The translations under genes were made by a program, and so were the position numbers. Of a stretch of DNA of 64,000 nt, positions 1 through 11,234 are shown piece by piece. A model generated the notes under the pieces. It did no database searches and had not been told where the DNA came from. It was given only the letters and a program-made list of their open reading frames with translations. The number at the start of each line of letters is the position of its first letter. Position 1 is the stretch's first letter. The stretch comes from Priestia iocasae (GTDB lineage Bacteria; Bacillota; Bacilli; Bacillales; Bacillaceae_H): the NCBI RefSeq assembly GCF_016909075.1, contig NZ_JAFBFC010000008.1:1-64000 (forward strand). Direction: 5' to 3'.

Positions 1-277
1 GAACGTAGTGATCCGATGTTGCCTTATCGTAAGGAGGAGCAGGAAGTTTGCTAGTCGCTGGCCCCTGTAGCTAGACATACCAGAAAAGCGTAAGGGGCCT
101 GATTAGCGACGAACAAACTGGACGGCTCCGCATGAGATAAAGAAAACACGGAGAACGTAGTGATCCGATGTTGCCTTATCGTAAGGAGGAGCAGGAAGTT
201 TGCTAGTCGCTGGCCCCTGTAGCTAGACATACCAGAAAAGCGTAAGGCGCGTGGTCAGCGACGGACAAACTGGACGG
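1..277. repeat. Two direct copies of a 125-bp structured repeat
   Basis: Positions 1-125 and 153-277 are the same sequence without indels (period 152 bp, 27-bp spacer). I count five substitutions, all in the 3' part (around 96-113 compared with 248-265). Each copy can fold into a long hairpin: AGTTTG pairs with CAAACT and GTCGCT with AGCGAC. Copy 1 adds a GGCCCC/GGGGCC helix that the substitutions break in copy 2. The minus strand carries a TGTCTAGCT motif beside CGCTTTTCT, which resembles from memory an interspersed intergenic repeat of Bacillaceae. The left edge is cut by the window, so more copies may lie outside. Nothing is seen in 278-351. Confidence 0.85.
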
Positions 278-351
278 AAGAAGATACGCACCTTACACGT
301 TGTTTTTTGGCTAAAGAATCAAACTTTTCTCATATAGATTTGATTTGTAGA

Positions 352-1116
352 TTAAAAAGGGAATTGATTTAACCACTGTCCTCCATCCATTGTGATGCAC
401 TCGCCATTGATATAGGATGCTTCTTTTGAAAATAAAAAGGCAGCTAGAGCAGCAATTTCTTCAGGTGTACCAAGTCTCTGTAATGGAACTGAATGAAGTG
501 TACGCTCCTTTGCTTTTTCAGACTCAAATAACTTTTCCGCTCCGCCTGTACGCTCAATTGGTCCTGGGGCAATGGCGTTTACGCGAATTCCATATTTTCG
601 TCCCCACTCTACAGCAAGTGTTCGTGTCATCGTTAGTACACCGGATTTTGCACAAGCAGAATGAATAACACCCGCTCCTGCATTCCATGCATACGTTGCA
701 ACAATGTTTGTAATAGCCCCTTTTATATGGTGTTCCATCCAATACTTACCTACTTCTTGGCTACAATAAAATGTCCCATTTAACACAATATCAATCACAC
801 TATTCCATCCATTTGTTGATAGCTTCTCTGCTGGACAAATGAAATTTCCTGCCGCATTATTCACAAGGAAATCAATACGCTTAAAAGCCTTATCTGTCTC
901 TGCAACCATTCTTGCTACATCTTCTGGGTTACGCACATCCATCGTAACAGGTAATACTTGTCCTTCAAAAGTTTCAATTTCAGCTTTTGTTTCTAGTAAT
1001 CTCTCTTCATTTCTACCTGTAATGACAACGTAAGCGCCATCATCAGCAAATCGCTTTGCCATATATTTCCCCATCCCACTTGAACCACCTGTAACAATAA
1101 CTACTTTTTCTTTCAT
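352..1116 (-). CDS. fadH: 2,4-dienoyl-CoA reductase, SDR family (YkuF/FadH)
   Basis: This 254-residue short-chain dehydrogenase is very like B. subtilis FadH (YkuF), which reduces 2,4-dienoyl-CoA with NADPH during beta-oxidation of unsaturated fatty acids. The nucleotide-binding TGGSSGMGK starts at residue 9, NNAAGN follows near residue 87, and the C-terminus has GPIERTGGAEKLFESEKA. The usual YxxxK is not present (HSACAK at that position). This is expected for dienoyl-CoA reductases, which use a differently placed Tyr and Lys. The gene is transcribed away from ykuE, as in B. subtilis. Function is inferred from family membership. Confidence 0.92.
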   Translation of the reverse strand: MKEKVVIVTGGSSGMGKYMAKRFADDGAYVVITGRNEERLLETKAEIETFEGQVLPVTMDVRNPEDVARMVAETDKAFKRIDFLVNNAAGNFICPAEKLSTNGWNSVIDIVLNGTFYCSQEVGKYWMEHHIKGAITNIVATYAWNAGAGVIHSACAKSGVLTMTRTLAVEWGRKYGIRVNAIAPGPIERTGGAEKLFESEKAKERTLHSVPLQRLGTPEEIAALAAFLFSKEASYINGECITMDGGQWLNQFPF

Positions 1117-1187
1117 TCTCTCATACCCCTTTGAATTTTTTTGACTATTACAACTATTATTTTACCTCTTTTTCTCTAATCTTCAAA

Positions 1188-1217
1188 TTGTTATCGGTAA
1201 AAAAACAATGATATAAT
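1188..1217 (+). promoter_or_regulatory. Probable sigma-A promoter of ykuE
   Basis: TTGTTA (1188-1193), an 18-bp spacer and TATAAT (1212-1217), 42 bp upstream of the ykuE start. The -10 is perfect and the -35 matches 4 of 6 positions. Confidence 0.55.
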
Positions 1218-1258
1218 AAAAAAAGATTCACAAAATAAATAATAGGTTGGTTTTTACA

Positions 1259-2125
1259 ATGGAAAAGACGTACACTAGGCGATCTTTTTTGAAGCGTTTT
1301 TTATCACTTTCTTTTGGTAGTATTTTAGCAGCAAGCGGTGGCTATGCGTACGCAAAGTACGTTGAACCAAAGCGATTGGATATCGTTCGTAAAACAATTA
1401 GCGCATCAAATCTCCCTGCAAGCTTTGATGGGATAAACGTTTTACAATTTAGCGACACACATCTTGGCTTGTCTTATCACTTACCTCAACTACAAAATCT
1501 AGTTGAAAAAATGAATGCACTACGTCCTGACATCGTTTTATTCACAGGTGATTTAATTGATATTCCAAATGAATATCCTTACACAAATAAAGTAGCCCCT
1601 ATTTTAAAGCAAATACAAGCACCTCTCGGAAAATATTCCATATATGGAAATCACGATCACGGCGGATATGGTACGGAATTGTATAAGGAAATTATGCACC
1701 AAGCAGATTTCAAACTCCTAACGAATGAAGTCCATAAAATTGAACTGGTCGATCAAACGTTTATTCATATTTGTGGTTTAGATGACGTCATGCTTGGTAA
1801 ACCCGAATACTCTAAAACGCTCAATCAATTACAGCATAATGTGTTTTCAATTGCGATGGTTCATGAACCAGATGTAGCTGTTAAAGTAGCAAACTATGAA
1901 GTGGATTTACAACTTTCTGGACATAGTCATGGAGGACAAATACAAATTCCTTTTTACGGCCCACTCATTACACCACCATTCGGAACCGTCTACTCAGAGG
2001 GATCTTATGAAGTGGGACAATCAAACATGCAACTTTATGTAAATCGTGGACTTGGCACTACTCGCCTACCGTTTCGCTTTTTAGCCACCCCAGAAGTAAC
2101 AATATTCACATTAAGAAAAGCATAA
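1259..2125 (+). CDS. ykuE: Tat-exported metallophosphoesterase YkuE
   Basis: A 288-residue calcineurin-like phosphoesterase. The N-terminus has a twin-arginine signal (TRRSFLKRF) followed by a hydrophobic stretch, so export by the Tat pathway in folded form is expected; B. subtilis YkuE is a known Tat substrate. Metal-binding motifs appear in order: SDTH, FTGDLID, GNHDHGG and GHSHGGQ. ATG at 1259 is chosen because AGGTTGG lies at the right distance. A TTG at 1247 would extend the protein by four residues but lies inside that binding site. The neighbour fadH is also its B. subtilis neighbour. The physiological substrate is not evident. Confidence 0.9.
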   Translation: MEKTYTRRSFLKRFLSLSFGSILAASGGYAYAKYVEPKRLDIVRKTISASNLPASFDGINVLQFSDTHLGLSYHLPQLQNLVEKMNALRPDIVLFTGDLIDIPNEYPYTNKVAPILKQIQAPLGKYSIYGNHDHGGYGTELYKEIMHQADFKLLTNEVHKIELVDQTFIHICGLDDVMLGKPEYSKTLNQLQHNVFSIAMVHEPDVAVKVANYEVDLQLSGHSHGGQIQIPFYGPLITPPFGTVYSEGSYEVGQSNMQLYVNRGLGTTRLPFRFLATPEVTIFTLRKA

Positions 2126-2134
2126 CAACAAAAA

Positions 2135-2226
2135 AGGCTTTCTCAAATCATGCGATTTGAGAAAGCCTGTACACTCTCTATTATTTGTTTAATCAGGCTT
2201 CCTAAACAAATGATAGAGCTTTTTTA
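2135..2226. terminator. Two hairpins between convergent ykuE and the GGDEF/EAL gene
   Basis: Hairpin 1 (2135-2168) has 15-bp arms and is preceded by AAAAAA, so it terminates the minus-strand gene. Hairpin 2 (about 2176-2218) is followed by TTTTTTT and terminates ykuE. It overlaps the last codons of the minus-strand gene. Confidence 0.8.
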
Positions 2227-4308
2227 TTGTTGAAAGAATTTCTCCACTTCGTGAGCAGGAAGTGGCCGACTAAAATAGTATCCTTGCGCTTTTTCACAAT
2301 TAATTTCTTTTAAAAATTGAGCCTGCTCTTGTTCTTCTACTCCTTCGGCAATAACAGTTAAATTCAACTTTTGCGCAAGGTGAATAATCGTTGTCGTAAT
2401 GGCTTCGTCTGTTGGATTTGTTAATAACTCCGCAATAAACGACTGATCAATTTTTAAGCAATCAAGTGGAAATCGCTTCAAATAACTTAGCGAGGAATAA
2501 CCTGTTCCGAAGTCATCCACCGAGATTTGAACACCAATCTCTTTTAATCTTTTTAACACGCTAATGGTCTCTCTTGCATCTTTCAACGCACCTTCTGTAA
2601 TTTCAATTTCTAAACAATGTGGAGGAATATTAAATTTCTTTAATATTCCTTCAATCGTTTCAACTAAGGTTGATTGTTGAAATTGCTTCGTTGACAAATT
2701 GACAGCAACCGTTTTATACCCATAACCCTTTTCATACCATTCTTTTATTTGGCGACAAACTTCTTCAAAAACCCACGTACCAATTGGTAAAATAAGACCT
2801 GTATCTTCAGCAAGTGGTATAAACTCGTTTGGTGCAACAAAGCCTAACGTTGGACTATTCCAGCGCAGTAACGCTTCAAAGCTGTTAATGGTCTCATCGC
2901 ACAAATCTACTTGCGGCTGATAAAATACAACAAATTCATTTTGATTAATCGCTTTTCTTAAGCCTGTCTCAATAAGCATCATATACGGCGTTGATTGCAG
3001 CATGCTGTGGTGATAAAACTGATAATGAGCTCTTCCTTGCTCCTTCACACGATATAGCGCAATATCTGCACACTTTACAAGCATTGCTCGCTCCTGACCA
3101 TCATTAGGGAACATACTAATTCCCATGCTAGGTGTTACATAATATTCTTGATTTAAGTTAAGTGAAAATGGAACAGAAAATAAGGAGAGAATTTGTTTTG
3201 CAAGCCTTTCAGCTTGTTCAATCGTTGTATCTTCAATTAAAACAACAAATTCATCGCCACCTTGCCTAAATACAGATACGTAATCATTTGATAATGAATC
3301 TAATCTTCTTGCTACACTCTTTAATAATTGATCTCCTGCATCGTGACCTAATGTATCATTTAAAAATTTAAATCGATCTAAATCCATATAGATGAGCGCT
3401 AACTGTTCATGACGCTTAGATGCATTGGTGATGGCTTCTGTAAGCCTTTCATTCAATGAATTTCGATTAGGAAGTTTCGTTAAGTAATCATAAAAGGCCA
3501 TCTTCTTCATTAATCTCTCATTCTCTAACTGCTCTGTGATATCACGAACAATCACATATACACCGGTAATATGATCATGAACCACAATAGGTACCGTCTT
3601 TACTTGTGTCCAAATAATATATCCTTTTTTATGAATCATTTTGCACGTGAGTGTTTTCCTCTCACTACCTTTAATTGTTTTACTTAACACTTCTTTAAAG
3701 TAATGAACCTCACCTTCTTGTAAAAGAGATAAAACTGAACGCCCCACTACCTCTTTCTCTTTATACCCAAATGTCTCAAAAGCAGCTGGATTGGCATGTA
3801 ATAGATTGCCTTTTAGGTCTAGTACAAATACAGCATCTAAATTGTGATCAACTAGTGACTTATACCTTTGTTGACTTTCAATTAATCGATTTTTCTCATC
3901 TACAACAGTTGTAACATCTCTTGTAATACATACAATAAACCTACATACTCCCTCTTCATCGATGATAGGTGTTAACACTGATTCTCCATTAATTTTTTGA
4001 CCATCTTTTAAAATGACCTCGTCTTGAAAAATAACTTTTCGCTTTTTCGTTTGCGCTAGCGCATAGTAGAACTGTAAATGAGTAGCGATATGAGAAGGCA
4101 AAACATCTTGAAGAGTTTTCCCTTTATATTCTTCTTCTAAGCTGGCATGTGTTTTACCAGCTTCATTCACAAAGAAATAGCGAAGCACACCCTCTTCATC
4201 TATTTTCATAATATAAACAAGGTCATGTGTATGCTTCAATATAATCTGCACAATCATTTCTTCAAGTTTATTAATATCATTTAATATACGACTGTTCTCG
4301 TTGTACAT
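2224..4308 (-). CDS. PAS-PAS-GGDEF-EAL cyclic-di-GMP protein
   Basis: A 694-residue cytosolic protein with no membrane segments. Two PAS domains (roughly residues 20-260, the second ending in a PAC-like VRDITEQ) precede a GGDEF domain with an intact RQGGDEF and an EAL domain with EALLRW, EITEG, DDFGTGYSSL, KIDQSFI and EGVE. Both diguanylate cyclase and phosphodiesterase motifs look complete. The RxxD inhibitory site expected five residues before GGDEF is absent (NDYV there). ATG at 4308 is chosen because it has a GGTTGGG upstream. The open frame continues 40 codons further up to 4428, but that part is low in coding character. Signal and target are unknown. Confidence 0.88.
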   Translation of the reverse strand: MYNENSRILNDINKLEEMIVQIILKHTHDLVYIMKIDEEGVLRYFFVNEAGKTHASLEEEYKGKTLQDVLPSHIATHLQFYYALAQTKKRKVIFQDEVILKDGQKINGESVLTPIIDEEGVCRFIVCITRDVTTVVDEKNRLIESQQRYKSLVDHNLDAVFVLDLKGNLLHANPAAFETFGYKEKEVVGRSVLSLLQEGEVHYFKEVLSKTIKGSERKTLTCKMIHKKGYIIWTQVKTVPIVVHDHITGVYVIVRDITEQLENERLMKKMAFYDYLTKLPNRNSLNERLTEAITNASKRHEQLALIYMDLDRFKFLNDTLGHDAGDQLLKSVARRLDSLSNDYVSVFRQGGDEFVVLIEDTTIEQAERLAKQILSLFSVPFSLNLNQEYYVTPSMGISMFPNDGQERAMLVKCADIALYRVKEQGRAHYQFYHHSMLQSTPYMMLIETGLRKAINQNEFVVFYQPQVDLCDETINSFEALLRWNSPTLGFVAPNEFIPLAEDTGLILPIGTWVFEEVCRQIKEWYEKGYGYKTVAVNLSTKQFQQSTLVETIEGILKKFNIPPHCLEIEITEGALKDARETISVLKRLKEIGVQISVDDFGTGYSSLSYLKRFPLDCLKIDQSFIAELLTNPTDEAITTTIIHLAQKLNLTVIAEGVEEQEQAQFLKEINCEKAQGYYFSRPLPAHEVEKFFQQ

Positions 4309-4458
4309 AATTCCCAACCTATTAGTAGTTTTTTTTTTCTTAATAGTAGCACATTTACACATATCAATGTAGAGAAAATACCCATTCAATAAAAAGCCAG
4401 GCTCACAACTATAAGAATTTCCATACACTATCTAGACAAAGTCTTAGGAGGTTAAACG

Positions 4459-4767
4459 ATGTATCATTACCCTTATCAAGCATATCGTAATGTTCCTTAC
4501 GGGGATCAACGTTTTTTTGGATTTCCTTTCGTAGCAGGGTTAGCCGGTGGGCTATTAGGAGGACTTGCGGTTGGTGGCTTCGGCGGTGGTTTTGGTAGAC
4601 CAGGATGCTGTCCTCCATTCCCAGCACCTTATCCATATCCACTTCCAACTCCTTATCCATATCCTTACCCTTTACCTACACCTGTTGGCGGTGGCGGATA
4701 TCCAGGTGCATTTGGTTCTCAAGCATCCACACCTGGTTATCCTTATCAATCGTACACGCCAAGATAA
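4459..4767 (+). CDS. Small Gly-zipper, Pro/Tyr-rich protein
   Basis: 102 residues with a perfect AGGAGG before the ATG. An N-terminal HYPYQAYRNVPYG segment is followed by a glycine-zipper-like stretch (PFVAGLAGGLLGGLAVGG, residues about 27-44), then GGFGGGFG, a CC pair, and PYPYPLPTP repeats. No signal peptide. The composition resembles spore coat or surface proteins, but I do not recognise a named family. A second protein of the same design is encoded at 51560-51775. Function unknown; the coding call rests on ribosome binding site, frame length and a terminator directly after the stop. Confidence 0.75.
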   Translation: MYHYPYQAYRNVPYGDQRFFGFPFVAGLAGGLLGGLAVGGFGGGFGRPGCCPPFPAPYPYPLPTPYPYPYPLPTPVGGGGYPGAFGSQASTPGYPYQSYTPR

Positions 4768-4770
4768 AAA

Positions 4771-4801
4771 AACAGCCGGAAATGACCCGGCTGTTTTTTT
4801 A
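4771..4801. terminator. Bidirectional terminator
   Basis: AACAGCCGG (4771-4779) pairs with CCGGCTGTT (4787-4795), with A-rich and T-rich flanks. It serves the small Gly/Pro gene and, on the other strand, ppk. Confidence 0.85.
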
Positions 4802-6931
4802 TTCTTCGTCATCCATGATATGATAAGCCATCTCATATAATAGCCTTTGACTATCAATAACGGGATCATTTTCATTTCTTTTCACATAATGGTAACTTCC
4901 GTCTGAATGCTGTTCTCGTGCCTTTACATTATCCGACAACATAATTGTTAGCCACTTTTGCACGCGCTTTTTTAATCGACCATCAAAAATCGGGAATAAG
5001 ATTTCTACTCGCTTAATCATATTTCTTGTCATCATATCGGCTGATGAAAAGAATATTTTTTCTTCTCCATTATGATGAAAATAGTAAATTCGACTATGCT
5101 CTAAAAATCGTCCTACAATACTAGTAACGTTAATATTTTCACTAATCCCTTTAATTCCTGGACGTAAACAACAAATTCCACGGACAATTAAATCAATTTT
5201 CACACCTGCATTAGATGCTTCGTATAGTTTCATAATAATCGGTTTATCAGTCAGGGAATTCATTTTTGCGATAATGCGACCGTTCCCATGCTTTTTATGA
5301 AACTCGATTTCTTGATCAATAAGACGAATATAATTTGCACGAATATCAAACGGTGCAACAGATAAGTGATGATATTGAGGTTTTTCTGTATATCCACTTA
5401 AATAATTGAAGAAGTTCGTCGCATCAATTCCAATTTTTCGATTTGCTGTTATTAAGCCTGTATCTGTATATAACTTTGCTGTTGCATCGTTATAATTTCC
5501 TGTTCCTAAGTGAACAAATCGTTCAATTCTACCTTGTTTACGACGAACAACAAGCGTGATTTTGCTATGAGTTTTTAAATACGTCATTCCATAAATAACA
5601 TGACAGCCTGCTTTTTCAAGCTCCTTCGCCCATTGAACGTTGTTTTCCTCATCAAAACGAGCTTTTAACTCTACCAGTACCGTCACTTGCTTTCCATTTT
5701 CAGCTGCGCGTTGCAGTGCTTTGATAACAGGGGAATCACCACTTACACGATAGAGTGTTTGCTTAATCGCTAATACATCTGGGTCATCTGCAGCATCGGA
5801 AACAAAATCAATCACTGGCTCAAATGACTCATATGGGTGATGCAATAAAATATCTTGCTCAAGTGCTTTTTCGAAAATGTCCTCATCTGAAGCAATATCT
5901 TTTGGAGGTTGAGGAATAAATACTTCCTCTACTAAATGTTCATGCGTTAGCTTCACTTCTTTATAAAACGAAAATAAAAATGTAAAGTCAAGAGGTCCTT
6001 CTACCATGTAGACATCTTTATCATGAATCTCTAACTCCTCTTTTAAATAGGCTAGCACATTATTATCAAAGTTCTTTCCTCTTACTTCTAATCGAACAGC
6101 AGCTCCCCATTTGCGTTTCTTTAGCTCTTTTTCAATTTCCCGCAATAAGTCTCTTGCACCTTCTTCATGAATGGTCATATCTGCATTTCGCGTAATGCGA
6201 AACTGAGTAACAGACTTTACTTGATACCCTGTAAATACTTTATGAATAAAATAAGCAATTACATCTTCAAGTAACACAAAGTGTCGTTTCTCATCTTGAT
6301 TTGGCAATTCAACAAAACGGTCTAAAACTGCTGGAACTTGAACAAGAGCTAACTTACCATTGAGTTGCATAATGCTACCTTCTTGTTCTGTTTTTTCCTC
6401 TAATATAATGGCTAAGTTTAAGCTTTTGTTTAAAAGCATCGGAAACGGTCGGTATGCATCAACAGCCATTGGAGTTAATACCGGAAAGATTTGTTCGTCA
6501 AAATAAGTTTCTAAAAAGGAAAGTTGATTATCTTGTACATCATTCATGGGTACAATTTTAATTCCTTCTTTTTCAATTGCAGAAATTAATTGCTCATTAA
6601 ATACCTCATATTGTCGATGCACTAATTGATGATTCTTTTTTGAAATGGCAGAAAGTTGTTGTTTAGGGGTTAATCCAGCTTTATTTTCTGGTTTATTAAA
6701 ATTCGCTTTTACTTGATCTTTTAGTCCCGCTACGCGAACCATAAAAAATTCATCTAAGTTCGAGCTAAAAATAGCAAGAAATTTAAACCTTTCAAGTAAC
6801 GCATTCCGTTTATCAAATGCTTCTTCTAATACACGTTGATTAAAAGCTAACCAACTTAATTCGCGGTTATTATAATACACCGGATCTGCTAATATCTTTC
6901 TTTCTATTATGTTCCCTGTTGTATTAACCAT
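4799..6931 (-). CDS. ppk: Polyphosphate kinase PPK1
   Basis: A 710-residue PPK1, which reversibly polymerises the gamma-phosphate of ATP into polyphosphate. The N-terminal domain has YYNRELSWLAFNQRVLEEA and SSNLDEFFMVRVAGL. The C-terminal phospholipase-D-like halves carry the autophosphorylated histidine in KTHSKITLVVRR, the IHLGTGNYN-type motif VHLGTGNYND, and SSADMMTRN. ATG at 6931 is chosen with AAGGTGGG about 10 nt upstream; a TTG at 6952 would overlap that site. It lies downstream of ppx in the same direction, but a terminator at 7108-7140 separates them. B. subtilis 168, as I recall, lacks this gene. Confidence 0.96.
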   Translation of the reverse strand: MVNTTGNIIERKILADPVYYNNRELSWLAFNQRVLEEAFDKRNALLERFKFLAIFSSNLDEFFMVRVAGLKDQVKANFNKPENKAGLTPKQQLSAISKKNHQLVHRQYEVFNEQLISAIEKEGIKIVPMNDVQDNQLSFLETYFDEQIFPVLTPMAVDAYRPFPMLLNKSLNLAIILEEKTEQEGSIMQLNGKLALVQVPAVLDRFVELPNQDEKRHFVLLEDVIAYFIHKVFTGYQVKSVTQFRITRNADMTIHEEGARDLLREIEKELKKRKWGAAVRLEVRGKNFDNNVLAYLKEELEIHDKDVYMVEGPLDFTFLFSFYKEVKLTHEHLVEEVFIPQPPKDIASDEDIFEKALEQDILLHHPYESFEPVIDFVSDAADDPDVLAIKQTLYRVSGDSPVIKALQRAAENGKQVTVLVELKARFDEENNVQWAKELEKAGCHVIYGMTYLKTHSKITLVVRRKQGRIERFVHLGTGNYNDATAKLYTDTGLITANRKIGIDATNFFNYLSGYTEKPQYHHLSVAPFDIRANYIRLIDQEIEFHKKHGNGRIIAKMNSLTDKPIIMKLYEASNAGVKIDLIVRGICCLRPGIKGISENINVTSIVGRFLEHSRIYYFHHNGEEKIFFSSADMMTRNMIKRVEILFPIFDGRLKKRVQKWLTIMLSDNVKAREQHSDGSYHYVKRNENDPVIDSQRLLYEMAYHIMDDEE

Positions 6932-7104
6932 TGTAACTTGTCCCACCTTCAATAAAATATCTGTTTGAAGTTTTTTCTTCTTTCAAGTTATCACTATTAT
7001 ATTAAAATTTCGTAAATTTTAGGTTGTTTTTTAGTTAAATTAGGAATTTCTTCCTCTCTTTCCGTTATAATTATCTATTGCAACAATTTTCATTATCTTT
7101 ATAA

Positions 7105-7145
7105 AAAAGCAATATAGGAGTGGTTGACTCCTATATTGCTTTTTT
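7105..7145. terminator. Terminator between ppx and ppk
   Basis: AGCAATATAGGAG (7108-7120) pairs with CTCCTATATTGCT (7128-7140), with A6 before and T6 after. It ends the minus-strand ppx transcript and limits read-through into ppk. Confidence 0.85.
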
Positions 7146-7160
7146 AATTTGACGGGAACT

Positions 7161-8690
7161 TTAGAGAGTAAGGCTAAACTGAAGATCTACAGGTACTTTC
7201 AACACTTTCTCTAAATGCTTTTTTTGCTTTTCTGCCTGATATTCCTCTGCACGGTAATCACTATTACACATAATGCTCATGCACAATTCTCCATCTCTTA
7301 CCGTTATTTTTAAATGATCTACAACATCGCGTTTTGTTGCATTCAAACTATGAGTAAATTTTAAGATTGCACCTAGCATTAATAGCTTTTTATACTCTTC
7401 TTTGTGGAACCAACCTTTAAAGGGTTCAATATATTGCTTAAAAGCTGATTTTCCCTTATAAGAAGCCACAAGCGCTAGTTTTAACCGTTCTTTATGATTG
7501 AGTCCATCAATGGTTCGATTAGCCAATAAATAAAACGTATGCTGACTACTAGACTCCGAGTCAATATATTCACCAAGGTGAAATACTTTAGCAGCTCGTT
7601 CTAATAACTTCACATCTTCTTCATGTAGACACGTTGAGTAGTGCTCACGTATTTGTTGAAATACAATCTGAGAAAGCTTATGTATTTGCTTTACATGTTC
7701 ACTATTAATCTCAAAATCCTCCATCAATTCACGTAAGCTTTTTTCTAGCACATCTGACCGTAAAGTTTCTGGATGTCGCTTAATAATCTCCCCGAAAAAG
7801 ACACCTTCTCTTAATCCTTTTCTGCTTAAAATAAATTGTTTGGAATCTGTTACTTGGCAAAGTGTATTAAACACTTGAATAGCAGGAACAATGGTATCCG
7901 CTCGATCCTTTGATAAGCCTTCTAGCTTTTGAATCTCTTGATAAGTCAACGCTTCCACCTTTTCTTGTACATAACAGATATCCTCATAGGACATTTCATA
8001 TTGATGCACACCAGCGAGTGGATATTGTGTAAAGCTTTGATGGAGTTGAACCATATTACGAGCACTACCACCAATTGCTACAATCGGAACATTAATATGT
8101 TTCAACCAAGGAAGAGACTGAAATTGCGAAAGAATGAATGCTTTAATTTGTTCTCTTTCTTTAAGAGTTGGAATATTATCTTTAACAAATTGTAGTTTTA
8201 ACGATAGTGCACCAAAAGGAAAGCTATGATACTCTACTAGCTCTCTATTGCGAAAATACGTCACTTCAGTGCTACCTCCACCAATATCGATTGTAATACC
8301 TTCTTGAATAGAAGTAGAGTGAATGACCGCTAAGAATCCATAATAAGCTTCTTCGTATTCGGAGAACACATTCATCGTAAAATCTGTTTCTTTTGCAACT
8401 ATATCCATAATGGTTTGCTTATTTTTTGCCTGACGAATAGTAGCAGTAGCCATACAATTCACTTTTTCGAGCGTGTGATGTCTTGTGATGACTTGAAAGC
8501 TCTTCAATGTATTGACTAGCACTTCAATACCTTCATCCGTTAACATGTTATGGTGATCAAGGTAATTACGCAGTCTAGCTACTACTTTTACATTTTCAAT
8601 TTGGCGAATGCTTTTCTCGTTTTTCAATTCATAAATCACGAGTCTCATTGTATTTGATCCAATATCAATCATGCCATATTTTTGTTTCAA
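7161..8690 (-). CDS. ppx: Exopolyphosphatase Ppx/GppA
   Basis: A 509-residue Ppx/GppA protein that removes terminal phosphates from polyphosphate (some family members also hydrolyse pppGpp). It has the ASKHA-fold phosphate motifs DIGSNTMRLVIYE at the N-terminus and DIGGGSTEV near residue 137, plus a C-terminal HD-like helical domain (about residues 310-500). The start is probably TTG at 8690, giving MKQKYG before MIDIGS. The internal ATG at residue 7 would cut into the first strand. It lies upstream of ppk in the same direction, so synthesis and degradation of polyphosphate are encoded together. Confidence 0.94.
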   Translation of the reverse strand: MKQKYGMIDIGSNTMRLVIYELKNEKSIRQIENVKVVARLRNYLDHHNMLTDEGIEVLVNTLKSFQVITRHHTLEKVNCMATATIRQAKNKQTIMDIVAKETDFTMNVFSEYEEAYYGFLAVIHSTSIQEGITIDIGGGSTEVTYFRNRELVEYHSFPFGALSLKLQFVKDNIPTLKEREQIKAFILSQFQSLPWLKHINVPIVAIGGSARNMVQLHQSFTQYPLAGVHQYEMSYEDICYVQEKVEALTYQEIQKLEGLSKDRADTIVPAIQVFNTLCQVTDSKQFILSRKGLREGVFFGEIIKRHPETLRSDVLEKSLRELMEDFEINSEHVKQIHKLSQIVFQQIREHYSTCLHEEDVKLLERAAKVFHLGEYIDSESSSQHTFYLLANRTIDGLNHKERLKLALVASYKGKSAFKQYIEPFKGWFHKEEYKKLLMLGAILKFTHSLNATKRDVVDHLKITVRDGELCMSIMCNSDYRAEEYQAEKQKKHLEKVLKVPVDLQFSLTL

Positions 8691-8869
8691 TCTACTTCAA
8701 ACACCCTTTTCGTTTACAAGCTTTTTAACACTATTTTATACATTTTGAATAAAAAAACAATACAATTATTCTGCTTTTTAAGTACACTCATTGCAAGGAT
8801 AACAAACATGAAGCATGCTAAACGCAAATGAAGCTACTTTATGATGATATTAAAAAGGAGGTCCATTAA

Positions 8870-11035
<2,166 letters not shown>

Positions 11036-11167
11036 GTTTTTTACACCTTCTTACTTTGTAAATAGCGTTTCATGTATTATCTGTATAACCTGTTATTTTT
11101 AAACAAAACTAAAAATGTTTATTTTTCTTATAGGAAACACGGATTCTTTGTGAATTTGCTCCTTCAT

Positions 11168-11195
11168 TTGCAAATTTTAAAAGACGAGCTATAAT
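11168..11195 (+). promoter_or_regulatory. Probable sigma-A promoter of ykyB
   Basis: TTGCAA (11168-11173), a 16-bp spacer and TATAAT (11190-11195), about 40 bp upstream of the ykyB start. Confidence 0.6.
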
Positions 11196-11234
11196 AAGGA
11201 CAATAGCGATAATTTAGATAAAAGGAGTGACGTT

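Noticed and set aside
2224-4428. Longer form of the GGDEF-EAL protein starting at 4428
   Set aside because: The extra 40 codons include a Lys run and lack a ribosome binding site; ATG at 4308 has one.
11036-11234. Sigma-G promoter for glcU-gdh
   Set aside because: Expected from B. subtilis, but no pair of -35 and -10 boxes with acceptable spacing was visible, so it is not listed.
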